A stretch of 64,000 nucleotides of DNA from Paracoccus denitrificans (GCA_003240735.1 QFNE01000014.1:1-64000); one strand, 5' to 3'. Positions 51,522 through 60,837 are shown, counted from the stretch's first letter. Notes: generated from the sequence alone by a model not told the origin. Numbers and translations: made by a program.

Positions 51522-52646
51522 ATGACCACGCCTGACATCTTCTGGTTTCTTCCGACGTCCGGGGACACCCGCTATCTGGGCAGTTCCGACTTCGGGCGCG
51601 CGCCGACGACGCCGTATCTGCGCGAAATCGGGATGACAGTGGACCGGCTGGGATACGACGGCATGCTGATCCCGACCGGGGCATCGTGCCTTGATCCGTG
51701 GATCGCCGCCGCGGCGCTGGCACCCGTGACGCAGCGGGTCAAGCTGCTGGTGGCCCTGCGCACATCGATCAGTGGGCCCAGCGTGTCTGCGCGCCAGGCC
51801 GCCAGTCTGGACGAGGCGCTGAATGGCCGGTTGTTGCTGAACGTCGTGCCCGGCGGCGACGCGCGTGAGTTGGCGGCGGACGGGGCGTTCTTTGCCCATG
51901 ATGAGCGGTATGAGAACGCCGACGAATTTCTGACGGTCTGGAAGCAGCTGATGGCCGGTGAGACGGTCGATTTCAAAGGCGCGCATGTCCATGTGGAGGG
52001 TGCGCGGAATTACCATTCGGGTCCGCAAAAGCCATTTCCGCCGCTGTATTTCGGCGGATCATCCAACGCCGCGCACGATCTGGCGGCCAAGCATGTCGAT
52101 TATTACCTGACCTGGGGCGAACCGCCCACCGCGGTCGCCGAAAAGATCGCCGATGTCCGCGCGCGTGCGGCAGATCAGGGCCGCACCGTCCGGTTCGGCA
52201 TCCGTCTTCACGCCATCGTCCGAGAGACCGAAGCCGAGGCATGGGCCGAGGCTGACCGGCTGATCAGCCGCCTGACCGACGATGATCTGGCGCGCGCGCA
52301 GGCGAACTATGCCAAGATGGATTCCGTCGGTCAGGCGCGTATGAACGCGCTGCATGGCGGTCAGCGCGACAAGTTGGAAATCGCGCCCAACCTTTGGGCC
52401 GGTGTCGGTCTGGTGCGCGGGGGCGCCGGAACCGCATTGGTGGGTAATCCCGAAACGGTCGTCGAACGTATGCGCGAGTATCAGGAGATCGGGATCGAGA
52501 CGTTCGTCATGTCAGGCTATCCCCATCTGGAAGAAGCGATCCGCTTTGCCGAGCTGGTCTTTCCGCTGATCGGCAAGGAAGCCGTGACCTTGCAGAACAG
52601 CAGCCAAACCGGCGGTGCGTTCGACGTCCGCGCAAAGGCATCCTGA
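51522..52646 (+). CDS. ssuD: FMNH2-dependent alkanesulfonate monooxygenase
   Basis: SsuD cleaves C-S bonds of alkanesulfonates to an aldehyde and sulfite using reduced FMN. The 374-residue luciferase-like barrel starts TTPDIFWFLPTSGDTRYLGSSDFGR. It has the core LGYDGMLIPTGASCLDPWIAAAALAPVTQRVKLLVALRT with the conserved active-site cysteine region, then SVSARQAASLDEALNGRLLLNVVPGGD and YFGGSSNAA. The ATG at 51522 is chosen for this N-terminus and an AAAGGGG ribosome-binding site. No flavin reductase (ssuE) gene is present. A gluconokinase gene follows after 7 bases. Confidence 0.95.
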   Translation: MTTPDIFWFLPTSGDTRYLGSSDFGRAPTTPYLREIGMTVDRLGYDGMLIPTGASCLDPWIAAAALAPVTQRVKLLVALRTSISGPSVSARQAASLDEALNGRLLLNVVPGGDARELAADGAFFAHDERYENADEFLTVWKQLMAGETVDFKGAHVHVEGARNYHSGPQKPFPPLYFGGSSNAAHDLAAKHVDYYLTWGEPPTAVAEKIADVRARAADQGRTVRFGIRLHAIVRETEAEAWAEADRLISRLTDDDLARAQANYAKMDSVGQARMNALHGGQRDKLEIAPNLWAGVGLVRGGAGTALVGNPETVVERMREYQEIGIETFVMSGYPHLEEAIRFAELVFPLIGKEAVTLQNSSQTGGAFDVRAKAS

Positions 52647-52653
52647 TGCAGTC

Positions 52654-53142
52654 ATGACCGCACGGCTGGTCATCATGGGCGTCGCCGGGTGCGGCAAGTC
52701 CACTGTGGGGGCCGCGCTGTCGGCGCGGTTGGGGGTGCCCTACATCGACGGCGACGACCTGCATCCACAGACGAACCTCGACAAGATGCGGCAAGGCGTG
52801 CCTCTGACGGACACTGACCGATGGCCATGGCTGGACGCTGTGGGGCAGGTTCTGGCGACGCGCGCGCCCGTCATCGTCGGTTGTTCGGCGCTGAAACGCA
52901 CCTATCGTGACCGCCTGCGCGATGCGGCCGGTGCGTCAATCAGATTCATCTATTTGTCCGGCAGCCGGGCCGAAATATCCAGACGCATGGCGGACCGCGA
53001 CGGCCATTTCATGCCGCTGTCGCTGTTGGACAGTCAGTTCGCCGCGCTGGAAGCGCCCGGTCCCGACGAGGCGATGACGGTCGACATCGGCCAACCGATT
53101 GCGCAGATCGTCGAAGACATCGTCGCCGGGTTGCGGACGTAA
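52654..53142 (+). CDS. gntK: Gluconokinase (GntK type)
   Basis: The enzyme phosphorylates gluconate to 6-phosphogluconate, the substrate of Edd. The 162-residue P-loop kinase begins TARLVIMGVAGCGKSTVGAAL. It has YIDGDDLHPQTNLDKMRQGVPLTDTDRWPWLD, the GntK signature, and VGCSALKRTYRDRLR. The ATG at 52654 lies 7 bases after ssuD, so gluconokinase seems to be expressed with a sulfonate monooxygenase, an odd pairing. edd lies about 32 kb away. Confidence 0.93.
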   Translation: MTARLVIMGVAGCGKSTVGAALSARLGVPYIDGDDLHPQTNLDKMRQGVPLTDTDRWPWLDAVGQVLATRAPVIVGCSALKRTYRDRLRDAAGASIRFIYLSGSRAEISRRMADRDGHFMPLSLLDSQFAALEAPGPDEAMTVDIGQPIAQIVEDIVAGLRT

Positions 53143-53175
53143 CAGCGAGCTTGCCAACATCCACGAGCCGCAGTC

Positions 53176-53550
53176 ATGCTGGACGTCATGAGCGATATTC
53201 TTAATCTGACCGGCCGCATCCTGATTGCCGCACTGTTCCTTGGCGGGGCATTCCAAAAGCTATACTCCCCTGCACCCGTGCGTCAGATGCTGTCGTCCGT
53301 GCATCTGCCCGCGTCTGTCATCTGGGTCGTCACGGCATTCAACCTGATTGCAGCAATCGGCCTGGTCTTTGGCCCGGGCGTACGGGCATGGGCGATTGCA
53401 CTGGCGCTTTATTGTATGGCGACCAGCTATTTCCACTGGCAGCTGCGCGACGACCCCTGGCAGGTGACCATCTTCGTCAAGAACTGGGCCATTGCCGGAG
53501 GGCTGCTGATCCTCGCGGCGTCAGGCCCGGGGCGATTTGCCCTAAGCTGA
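53176..53550 (+). CDS. DoxX-family membrane protein
   Basis: The 124-residue protein has four hydrophobic helices: LNLTGRILIAALFLGGAFQKLYS, PASVIWVVTAFNLIAAIGLVFG, AWAIALALYCMATSYFHW and WAIAGGLLILAAS. This matches DoxX/MauE-like proteins, which are linked to thiol or quinone-dependent redox processes in some bacteria. The role here is unknown. A second ATG four codons in (53188) is a possible start. It ends at a strong hairpin. Confidence 0.8.
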   Translation: MLDVMSDILNLTGRILIAALFLGGAFQKLYSPAPVRQMLSSVHLPASVIWVVTAFNLIAAIGLVFGPGVRAWAIALALYCMATSYFHWQLRDDPWQVTIFVKNWAIAGGLLILAASGPGRFALS

Positions 53551-53564
53551 GCCTATAAATAGTA

Positions 53565-53592
53565 AATGGCCGGGGTCTGTGCCCCGGCCATT
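53565..53592. terminator. Hairpin terminator between convergent genes
   Basis: A perfect 11-bp stem (AATGGCCGGGG pairing with CCCCGGCCATT, loop TCTGTG) lies between the DoxX gene and the proP-like gene, which converge. U-runs are short on both sides, so its efficiency is uncertain. Confidence 0.7.
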
Positions 53593-53613
53593 CGGATTTC
53601 GCTGATCCTGCGC

Positions 53614-55146
53614 TCACTCCAGCTCAGGGTGGCGCGCGATCAGATTGTCGCGGCGCTGGCGAAGACGCTCAAGCTCGGCTTCCTGCTCAAGGATCTTTGC
53701 GTCGATGTCTTCGACGCGCTCTTCGATCGTGTCGTAGGTCGCCTGCAGCAGCACCTCAGCCTCTTCAGGGTTGGACGCCGTCGGGGCGTCGCCGCGAAGC
53801 GGTTTGTTCGCCGTCTCGGGCAGGTTCCAGACCGTGATCGCACCAATCGCCGCTGCGACCATGAGGTAGTAGGCAGGGAAGATCAGGTCATTGGTCGCCT
53901 CGACCAACGATGCAAGGATGGTCGGCGTCAGACCTGCAACGATGATCGCGACGTTGAAGGACGCGGCCAGCGCACTGAAACGAATGCGCGCTGGGAACAG
54001 CGCCGGCAGGGTCGAGGCTTGGGTCCCGATCATGCAGCTTAGGCACGATGCCAGCATCAGCAGACCCAGGAAGATGTACACCGTCTGGTCAGACCCGATC
54101 AGATAAAACGCCGGGATCGCAAAGAAGAACAGCGCGACGCTGCCCACCATCATGAACGGCCGCCGTCCAAATCGGTCGCTGAGCATCCCGACGATGGGTT
54201 GACCGCACAGGATGCCGATCATGACCGCGACGATGATCAGAACGCCATGGTCTTCGGCGTAACCTAGGTTGCCTGAAAGATATGTCGGCAGATAGGTCAG
54301 CAACACGTAATAGGTAATGTTCGTGACCAGAACGAGGCCAATGCAAAGGAACATCGCCTTGCGGTAATCGGTGAAAATCTGGCGGAAGGGGACAGTGGGA
54401 CGGTCCTGAAGGGCCTCTGCATCGCCCTTTTCCATCTTCTCGAGCTGCGCAGCGAAGGCAGGCGTCTCTTCGGCGGCGTGGCGCAGATAAAGACCGATGA
54501 TGCCCAACGGTGCGGCCAGCAGGAACGGAATACGCCAGCCCCACGACACAAAGGATTCGTCCGTCATGCTGGTCTGCAACGCAACGACCAGACCGGCCCC
54601 TAGAAGGAAGCCAGCGACCGAACCGAAGTCGAGCCAGCTGGACAGGAACCCACGTCGCCGGTCGGGTGCATATTCTGCCACGAAGATCGCCGCGCCGGTG
54701 TATTCCCCACCGACCGAGAAACCCTGTGCCAGCTTGCAGATCAGCAGAAGGATCGGCGCCCAAATGCCGATCGAGGCATAGCCCGGGATCAAGCCGATGC
54801 AGAACGTGCTGATTGCCATCAGAAGGATCGTGGCCGACAGGACCTTCTGACGACCGTATTTGTCACCCAATGCCCCGAAGACGATGCCCCCCAACGGGCG
54901 CACAAGGAAAGGGACGGAAAAGGTGCCAAGGGCTGCGATGGTCTGAACGGTGGGGGAGGAGTCGGCAAAGAAGACCCGGCCCAGAGTCACGGCAACGAAG
55001 CCGTACACACCGAAGTCGAACCATTCCATGGTGTTGCCCAAAGCCGCGGCGGTAATCGCTTTTTTCAGCTTCCCGTCGTCAACAATGGTGATGTCTTCCA
55101 GCTGAAGCGGCGAGGCTTCCTGGGAAGATGCAGAACTGTCTGTCAT
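53614..55146 (-). CDS. proP: MFS osmolyte/metabolite:H+ symporter, ProP-like with C-terminal coiled coil
   Basis: The 510-residue transporter of the metabolite:H+ symporter branch has 12 helices, beginning AITAAALGNTMEWFDFGVYGFVAVTLG. It has RPLGGIVFGALGDKYGRQKVL and FSVGGEYTGAAIFVAEYAPDRRRGF, the ProP signatures. The C-terminal 50 residues (TYDTIEERVEDIDAKILEQE and on) form a heptad-like coiled coil, as in osmosensing ProP of E. coli. Transport of proline or glycine betaine is therefore likely but not proven. The ATG at 55146 was chosen over an upstream open frame. Confidence 0.85.
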   Translation of the reverse strand: MTDSSASSQEASPLQLEDITIVDDGKLKKAITAAALGNTMEWFDFGVYGFVAVTLGRVFFADSSPTVQTIAALGTFSVPFLVRPLGGIVFGALGDKYGRQKVLSATILLMAISTFCIGLIPGYASIGIWAPILLLICKLAQGFSVGGEYTGAAIFVAEYAPDRRRGFLSSWLDFGSVAGFLLGAGLVVALQTSMTDESFVSWGWRIPFLLAAPLGIIGLYLRHAAEETPAFAAQLEKMEKGDAEALQDRPTVPFRQIFTDYRKAMFLCIGLVLVTNITYYVLLTYLPTYLSGNLGYAEDHGVLIIVAVMIGILCGQPIVGMLSDRFGRRPFMMVGSVALFFFAIPAFYLIGSDQTVYIFLGLLMLASCLSCMIGTQASTLPALFPARIRFSALAASFNVAIIVAGLTPTILASLVEATNDLIFPAYYLMVAAAIGAITVWNLPETANKPLRGDAPTASNPEEAEVLLQATYDTIEERVEDIDAKILEQEAELERLRQRRDNLIARHPELE

Positions 55147-55299
55147 AAATCCGGTGTCCCTATTCGCCTTGCTCGACAAGGCGCTAAAGGCACGCTCACG
55201 CGCGCAGTTGCGGAGGGCGGCTCTTGTGGTCGATACACGACAACGTGTCAACCCGCAGACGGGTTGCCATCAAGCCGCAGGGAATTTTCGCCTTTAATC

Positions 55300-56217
55300 T
55301 CAATACCCTCGGGCGCGGTCCACTTGATGCAGCAACGGCTGACCCGCCATGGCGCGGCGCAGATTATCAACTGCAACCCGCGCGGCTGTGATCGGCCGTG
55401 TCTCGGCGGCGATGTGCGGCGTGACCGTGATCCTTGGGTGCGACCAGAACGGATGGGTCCGGGGCAGGGGTTCTGTCTTGAACACATCCAGCACCGCGTG
55501 ACCCAGCCCATTATCCAGCGCCTTGATCAACGCGTCTTCGTCGATCAGCGTGCCGCGACCGGCGTTGATGATCCACGCGCCTTTCGGCAGCGACGCGAGG
55601 CGTGCCGCATCCATCAGATCACGGGTCTGTGGCGTGTCTGGCAGCAGCGTAATCAGGATATTGGCTGACTGCAAGGCGCGAGGCAGGTCCTTGCCACCAA
55701 GCGTCGTGACGCCTGCGACCGGCTTGCCCGAGGCCGACCAGCCCGTGACATCGAACCCCAGCCCCGCCAACTGCTGCGCGACAGCGGTACCCAAGGCACC
55801 CATGCCCAGCACGGTTACCCGACGTTCGTGTGCAAGGGGTGGCACCCTATCGTTGCGCCACGCGCCGTCCTGCACATAGGCGTCCATGCCCAGATGGGCG
55901 CGCATGGCCCAGCCGGTGCAGTACTCGACCATGCCCCGCTCCAACCCCGGATCGACCATCCGGCACAGCGGTTGCGTCAGCGTCGCGTTGCCCACGATCC
56001 GCTCGACTCCGGCCCACAGGCTTTGAACGATGCGTGCGTTCACGAAGGGGGTGAAATCCATCGGGCTGCCGTCTTCGGGATAACCGGGGGCATAAATCAC
56101 GCCGTCAAAGATGGCCGGATCGCCGTCCCGGCGCAGGTCCAGTTCGGGCATCGCTGCCGTCAAGGCGGGGGCCCAGCTGTCCCACAGTGCGGGCTTGGCT
56201 GCGAAGAACACCTTCAT
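55300..56217 (-). CDS. ghrA: Glyoxylate/hydroxypyruvate reductase A
   Basis: The 305-residue D-2-hydroxyacid dehydrogenase has the NAD(P) motif VTVLGMGALGTAVAQQLAGLGFDVTGWSAS, then LLPDTPQTRDLMDA, the active-site Arg region INAGRGTLIDEDAL, DVFKTEPLP and the catalytic HIAAET. The layout matches GhrA rather than GhrB. It reduces glyoxylate or hydroxypyruvate with NADPH. Its ATG overlaps the rodA stop (TGATG), so it trails the cell-shape operon. Confidence 0.88.
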   Translation of the reverse strand: MKVFFAAKPALWDSWAPALTAAMPELDLRRDGDPAIFDGVIYAPGYPEDGSPMDFTPFVNARIVQSLWAGVERIVGNATLTQPLCRMVDPGLERGMVEYCTGWAMRAHLGMDAYVQDGAWRNDRVPPLAHERRVTVLGMGALGTAVAQQLAGLGFDVTGWSASGKPVAGVTTLGGKDLPRALQSANILITLLPDTPQTRDLMDAARLASLPKGAWIINAGRGTLIDEDALIKALDNGLGHAVLDVFKTEPLPRTHPFWSHPRITVTPHIAAETRPITAARVAVDNLRRAMAGQPLLHQVDRARGY

Positions 56218-57353
56218 CGGACGCGATTCACATGGGCAGACTGGACGATGCCGAACGCCATCAGCAGGATCATCAGCTGCGTGCCGCCATAGCTGACCAT
56301 CGGCAGCGGCACACCCACGACCGGCATCAGGCCCATCACCATGCTCATGTTGACGGCGAAGTACCAGAAGAACGTCCCCGCAATGCCCAGTGTCAGCAGG
56401 CTTCCGAAGCGGTCACGGTTGGTCATTGCCGACCAGATGCAGAACGCGATGATCAGCGCATAGATCGTCAACAGGCTCATCGTGCCGATGAAGCCGAACT
56501 CCTCGGCCAGCGTGGTGAAGATGAAGTCGGTGTGCTTTTCAGGCAGGAAGTTCAGCCGCGACTGTGTCCCTTGCATGAACCCACGGCCCGACCAACCCCC
56601 GGAACCCAGCGCGATCTGCGCCTGCGTGATGTTGTAGCCTGCGCCCAGAGGATCTGAGCCGGGGTTCAGGAACGTGTCGATCCGGCGATATTGGTAATCG
56701 TGGAGAAGCTGCCACGTGGTGCCACGGGATTCGAGCACGGCAAAGATCAGCCCGCCGACAATGCCGATCACCCCGGCAAAGTACCAAAGACTGACTCCCG
56801 CCACGAACATCATCACCGCGCCGCCTGCCACCAGCATCACGGCGGTTCCGAGGTCAGGCTGACCGAGAACCAGCGCGGTTGGCAGAAGGATCAGGAAGAC
56901 GGGCACAATGACCCATAACGGGCGTGAAACCTTGTCCACGTCCAACCAGTCATAATAGGCCGCCAGCAGCAGGACCAACGCCACCTTGGTCAATTCGGAC
57001 GGCTGCAGCTTGATCGGGCCAAGGTCCAACCAACGCTGCGCGCCCATGCCGACATGGCCGATCAGGTCGACCGCCAGCAGCAGGATCATGCAGATCACAT
57101 AGGCGGGCACAGCGATCCCCCGCCAGAACCACATCGGCATGAAAGCCAGTGCGATCATCGCGACCATGCCGACGGCAAACCGTTCCATCTGCGGTTCGGC
57201 CCAGACGTAAAGCCGGCCGCCGGAAACGGAATACAGCATCAGGAAGCCGAAGCTCGCGACTGCGGCCAGAAGAAAGACCAGTGGCCAGTTCAGGTGCAGG
57301 ATCTTGCGCCACCCGGTTGGCGCCTGGACGACTTTGTATTCAAGATAGCTCAT
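56214..57353 (-). CDS. rodA: Rod-shape peptidoglycan glycosyltransferase RodA
   Basis: The 379-residue SEDS-family polymerase has about ten helices. It contains GVGAQRWLDLG-type sequence (here GMGAQRWLDLGPIKLQPSELTKVALVLLLA), the conserved QPDLGTAVMLVAGGAVMMFVAG, and the C-terminal NMSMVMGLMPVVGVPLPMVSYGGTQLM. RodA polymerises glycan strands together with PBP2, whose gene lies directly upstream. The gene is fifth in an mreB-mreC-mreD-mrdA-rodA series. Confidence 0.95.
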   Translation of the reverse strand: MSYLEYKVVQAPTGWRKILHLNWPLVFLLAAVASFGFLMLYSVSGGRLYVWAEPQMERFAVGMVAMIALAFMPMWFWRGIAVPAYVICMILLLAVDLIGHVGMGAQRWLDLGPIKLQPSELTKVALVLLLAAYYDWLDVDKVSRPLWVIVPVFLILLPTALVLGQPDLGTAVMLVAGGAVMMFVAGVSLWYFAGVIGIVGGLIFAVLESRGTTWQLLHDYQYRRIDTFLNPGSDPLGAGYNITQAQIALGSGGWSGRGFMQGTQSRLNFLPEKHTDFIFTTLAEEFGFIGTMSLLTIYALIIAFCIWSAMTNRDRFGSLLTLGIAGTFFWYFAVNMSMVMGLMPVVGVPLPMVSYGGTQLMILLMAFGIVQSAHVNRVR

Positions 57354-57369
57354 GCCCGGTCTCTTTGTG

Positions 57370-59313
57370 TCACGCGCGCGCCCGGCCCGCCTTGGGCGGC
57401 GCGGTGGGGGTCAGGTTCATGCGGGCATGCATTTCCTCGATCCCCGCGCGCTGCCCTTCGGGATAGGCCTTGATCGGGGGCAGGCCGCCCGCCAGCGCAA
57501 ACAGAAGAATGTCGCGCGCAATGGGTGCGGCGACTGCAGACCCGCCGCCGCCATGCTCGACCACGACCGACACGGCATAGCGCGGCGCGTCGAACGGCGC
57601 ATAGCAGACGAACAGCGCATGGTCGCGGCGGATCCATGGCAGTTGTTCGTTCTTGATGACGCCGCGCGCGCGTTCGGCGGCGGTGATGTTGCGGACCTGA
57701 CTGGTGCCGGTCTTGCCGGCCATCCGCCATTCCGGGGCAATGATGCGCGATTTGCCCGCGGTGCCCCGCGGCGCGTTCATCACCGCATCCATGCCGCCAC
57801 GCGCGGTCCGCAATGAACTGGCCTTGATGCCAAGATCGGCAAATTCAGGCACGGGCTGCGCGACGCCGTCGATGGCCCGGATCAGTCGCGGCTTGACCTC
57901 GACCCCGGTCGACACGCGCGCGGTCATCACCGCCAGCTGCAGCGGCGAGGCCAGAACAAAGCCCTGACCGATCGACGCGTTGACGGTGTCCCCGACTTGC
58001 CAATCCTGTTTGTAGCGGGCCATCTTCCACGCACGATCAGGCGCAATCCCTTCGGCGACGGCCGACATCGGCAGGTCATGACGCACCCCGATGCCCAGCT
58101 TGCGGGCCATGTCCGCGATCCGGTCGATCCCCACGCGCTGCGCAAGTTCATAGTAATAGACGTCACAGGAATGTTCCAAACTGCCGATCGCATCGACCGA
58201 GCCGTGCCCGCCCCGCGACCAGCAGTGAAAGCGCCGCCCGGCCAGCTGCAAGTATCCCGGGCAGAAGAACCGCGTTCCTGCGTTGATCACCCCGGATTCG
58301 AGCCCCGCCAGAAGCGTCACCATCTTGAAGGTTGATCCGGGCGGATAGGCACCTTGAACGGTCTTGTCGGCCAAGGGGCGGTGGTCATGCTGCATCAGCG
58401 CGTTGTAATCGGCGCTGGTGATCCCCCGGACAAACAGGTTCGGATCGAACGTCGGGGCAGACGCCGTGGCCAGAATGTCGCCGGTGTGGACGTCCATGAC
58501 GACCGCTGCCGCACTTTCCTGTCCCAGACGCTGGACCGCATAGTTCTGAAGTGCTGCGTCGACGGTCAGCTGGATTGTCGCGCCTTGCTGCCCCTCCTGA
58601 CGGTCAAGTTCGCGCATCTCGCGCCCGGCGCTGTTGACTTCGACCCGCCGCGCGCCGGCCTTGCCGCGCAGTTCGGCCTCCAGCTTGGACTCGACGCCGA
58701 CCTTGCCGAGCTGGAATTCCGGCAGCATCAGGACGGGGTCGGGGTTGTCCATCTTGGACAGGTCGTAATCCGAAACCGGTCCAACATAGCCCAGCACATG
58801 CGCGAAATCCCCCTGACGGGGATAGTTGCGCGACAGGCCCGATTCAGGGCTGACCCCGGGCAGGGCGGGGGCGTTGACAGCGATTGACGAAAACTGCGCC
58901 CAGGTCAGGCGGTCGGCCACACTGATCGGGGTGATCGCACTGCGGCGGTTGATCTCTGCCATCAGCGCGGCGACCGACACGTCGGTCATGGGGATCAGGT
59001 GACGCAGACGGGCCATGACACTGTCGACGTCGCCGGCCTCTTCGCGGGTGATGGTGACGCGGTAGTTCGCCTCGTTCCCCGCCAGCAGGACACCATTGCG
59101 GTCGTGGATCAGGCCACGCGCCGGCGGCAGCAGACGCAGTTTGATGGAATTGCCGTCCGACAACACGCGAAACTCGTCGGCGCGGTCCAGTTGCATGGAT
59201 TTCAGCCGCCAGCCAAGCGTCGCCACGACGGCCGCCTGCACCGCCCCCATCATCAGCGCACGGCGTCCCACGCTTTTGGCGCTTTGGGCGATATCCTTGG
59301 CCGATTTACGCAT
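57370..59313 (-). CDS. mrdA: Penicillin-binding protein 2
   Basis: This is the elongation-specific transpeptidase, 647 residues. An N-terminal membrane anchor (ALMMGAVQAAVVATLGWRL) is followed by a pedestal domain with LPPARGLIHDRNG. The transpeptidase domain has the active-site serine in YPPGSTFK (Ser327, Lys330), and a later KTGTSQV triad. It cross-links the glycan made by RodA. Spacing to rodA is 16 bases and to mreD 2 bases. Confidence 0.96.
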   Translation of the reverse strand: MRKSAKDIAQSAKSVGRRALMMGAVQAAVVATLGWRLKSMQLDRADEFRVLSDGNSIKLRLLPPARGLIHDRNGVLLAGNEANYRVTITREEAGDVDSVMARLRHLIPMTDVSVAALMAEINRRSAITPISVADRLTWAQFSSIAVNAPALPGVSPESGLSRNYPRQGDFAHVLGYVGPVSDYDLSKMDNPDPVLMLPEFQLGKVGVESKLEAELRGKAGARRVEVNSAGREMRELDRQEGQQGATIQLTVDAALQNYAVQRLGQESAAAVVMDVHTGDILATASAPTFDPNLFVRGITSADYNALMQHDHRPLADKTVQGAYPPGSTFKMVTLLAGLESGVINAGTRFFCPGYLQLAGRRFHCWSRGGHGSVDAIGSLEHSCDVYYYELAQRVGIDRIADMARKLGIGVRHDLPMSAVAEGIAPDRAWKMARYKQDWQVGDTVNASIGQGFVLASPLQLAVMTARVSTGVEVKPRLIRAIDGVAQPVPEFADLGIKASSLRTARGGMDAVMNAPRGTAGKSRIIAPEWRMAGKTGTSQVRNITAAERARGVIKNEQLPWIRRDHALFVCYAPFDAPRYAVSVVVEHGGGGSAVAAPIARDILLFALAGGLPPIKAYPEGQRAGIEEMHARMNLTPTAPPKAGRARA

Positions 59314-59315
59314 GC

Positions 59316-59855
59316 TCAGCTGTCCATCCCGGTATGCGGCGCGCGGCGCATCCCCAGAAGATACCGAGCCAGCATCGCCACCACGGGGTAGGTCGCCACG
59401 GTGGCGATGAATTGCAAGAGCGTCTGGCCCAGCGGCGGGCGCGGGGACATTTCAGGTGGTACAAAGAAGGCAGCTTCCAGCATGCGGTTGCCGATCAGCA
59501 TCATCAGGATCAGGGTGGAGACACGCAGCCATTCAACCAGAAATGGTGCCTCTCGCCAACGGTATTCGCGCCGCCGCGCGGCCTCGGTCCCGATGACGAC
59601 GACAGCAGCCCAGAGGCCGAGTGGTCTCAGCGTGATGAACCCTTCGATCAGAAAGACAGCCGCGATCAGCAGGACCGGCACCTGATCGGGGCGCCGCAGG
59701 ACCCAAACCAGCGTGACACACAGCAGGATGTCGGGCCCCGGCCAGACGATCCGCCCGGGCCACAGCGGCAACAGACGCACCAGCACCAGCACCAACGCGA
59801 TCAGCACGAACAGTACCATCGCGGCCCACTGCCTGCGGGCAAGGCCGTCAATCAT
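59316..59855 (-). CDS. mreD: Rod-shape-determining protein MreD
   Basis: The 179-residue integral membrane protein has about five helices (AMVLFVLIALVLVLVRLLPLWP, ILLCVTLVWVLRR, VLLIAAVFLIEGFITL, LLQFIATVATYPVVAML). Sequence similarity within MreD is low, so the call rests on size, hydrophobicity and position between mreC and mrdA. It overlaps mreC by 8 bases. Confidence 0.9.
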   Translation of the reverse strand: MIDGLARRQWAAMVLFVLIALVLVLVRLLPLWPGRIVWPGPDILLCVTLVWVLRRPDQVPVLLIAAVFLIEGFITLRPLGLWAAVVVIGTEAARRREYRWREAPFLVEWLRVSTLILMMLIGNRMLEAAFFVPPEMSPRPPLGQTLLQFIATVATYPVVAMLARYLLGMRRAPHTGMDS

Positions 59856-60828
59856 TCGCCTCGGCCTCTCGGTCCGAGTGGGGGGCGGGGGACTGCGGCG
59901 TGGGCGCGTCGCCGTCGGCGATGGGGGGAGACACGGTCTGCGGCGTGGTCGGCAGGACCGGACCGATGAACCCCGGATCTGGCGGCGGGATCAACGCCAT
60001 CGTGTCGCCGATGGTATCGGCGGGATGGCTGCGCAGGACACGCAGAAACTCCAGCCGCCCGTAATCTGCTGCCAGACGCAGGCGTAGCCGGCCGTCCGAT
60101 GCCATAACGGTCTGGCCGACGACCAGTCCGGCCGGGAAGATGCCGCCGTCGCCCGAGCTGATCACGCGGTCGCCCGGGCGCACGTCTTCCGGAGATTCGA
60201 TGAAATCCAGAACCGGCAGCGTGGTGTTGTCCCCTGTCAGCAGCGCATGCTGCCCCGACGGTTGGATCGTCACCGGCAGCCGCGACGAAGGGTCTGTCAA
60301 CAGGATCACCCGACTGGTCGAGGGACCGACGCCCGAGATGCGCCCGACCAGACCCAAGCCGTCCATCGTGGCCCAGCCGTCCAGCACACCGTCGCGCGCG
60401 CCCACATTCAGCAGGACCGACTGGCGGAACGGAGTGCCGCTGTCCGTCATGACGACGCCAGACACGGCGGTCAGGGCCGGATCGATGCGGACGTTGTTCT
60501 GCGCCAGCAGCTTAGCATTCTCCTGCTCCAGCTGGACGGCGGCTTCCTTCCATGCAGACATTTTCTGCAATTCGCGCCGAAGTTCCTGATTTTGCTGGTA
60601 AAGACGTGAATACGATTGAAACCCGCCGACCATGTCGGTCAGGCGCGCGACCGGCGCCATGGCCCAGCTGAAACTGGGAACGAAGCGGTCGACGAACAGC
60701 GCGCGCATGCGTTCGGCGCGCGGCCCGTCGATGCGCCAGAACAGGAACAGCGCAAGCAGAACCATGACCAGCAGCGTGACAAGAACGCGCCGGACCGGTG
60801 TCGCGAAGTCATAGCCCTTGCGCGCCAA
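59848..60828 (-). CDS. mreC: Rod-shape-determining protein MreC
   Basis: The 326-residue bitopic protein has an N-terminal membrane helix (RVLVTLLVMVLLALFLFW), a coiled coil (SRLYQQNQELRRELQKMSAWKEAAVQLEQENAKL) and the periplasmic beta domain (DSGTPFRQSVLLNVGARDGV, VILLTDPSSRLPV). The tail is Pro-rich and probably disordered. The start is TTG with AAGGT upstream; no ATG is near. It links MreB to the periplasmic synthases. Confidence 0.94.
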   Translation of the reverse strand: MARKGYDFATPVRRVLVTLLVMVLLALFLFWRIDGPRAERMRALFVDRFVPSFSWAMAPVARLTDMVGGFQSYSRLYQQNQELRRELQKMSAWKEAAVQLEQENAKLLAQNNVRIDPALTAVSGVVMTDSGTPFRQSVLLNVGARDGVLDGWATMDGLGLVGRISGVGPSTSRVILLTDPSSRLPVTIQPSGQHALLTGDNTTLPVLDFIESPEDVRPGDRVISSGDGGIFPAGLVVGQTVMASDGRLRLRLAADYGRLEFLRVLRSHPADTIGDTMALIPPPDPGFIGPVLPTTPQTVSPPIADGDAPTPQSPAPHSDREAEAND

Positions 60829-60837
60829 GACGTGACC

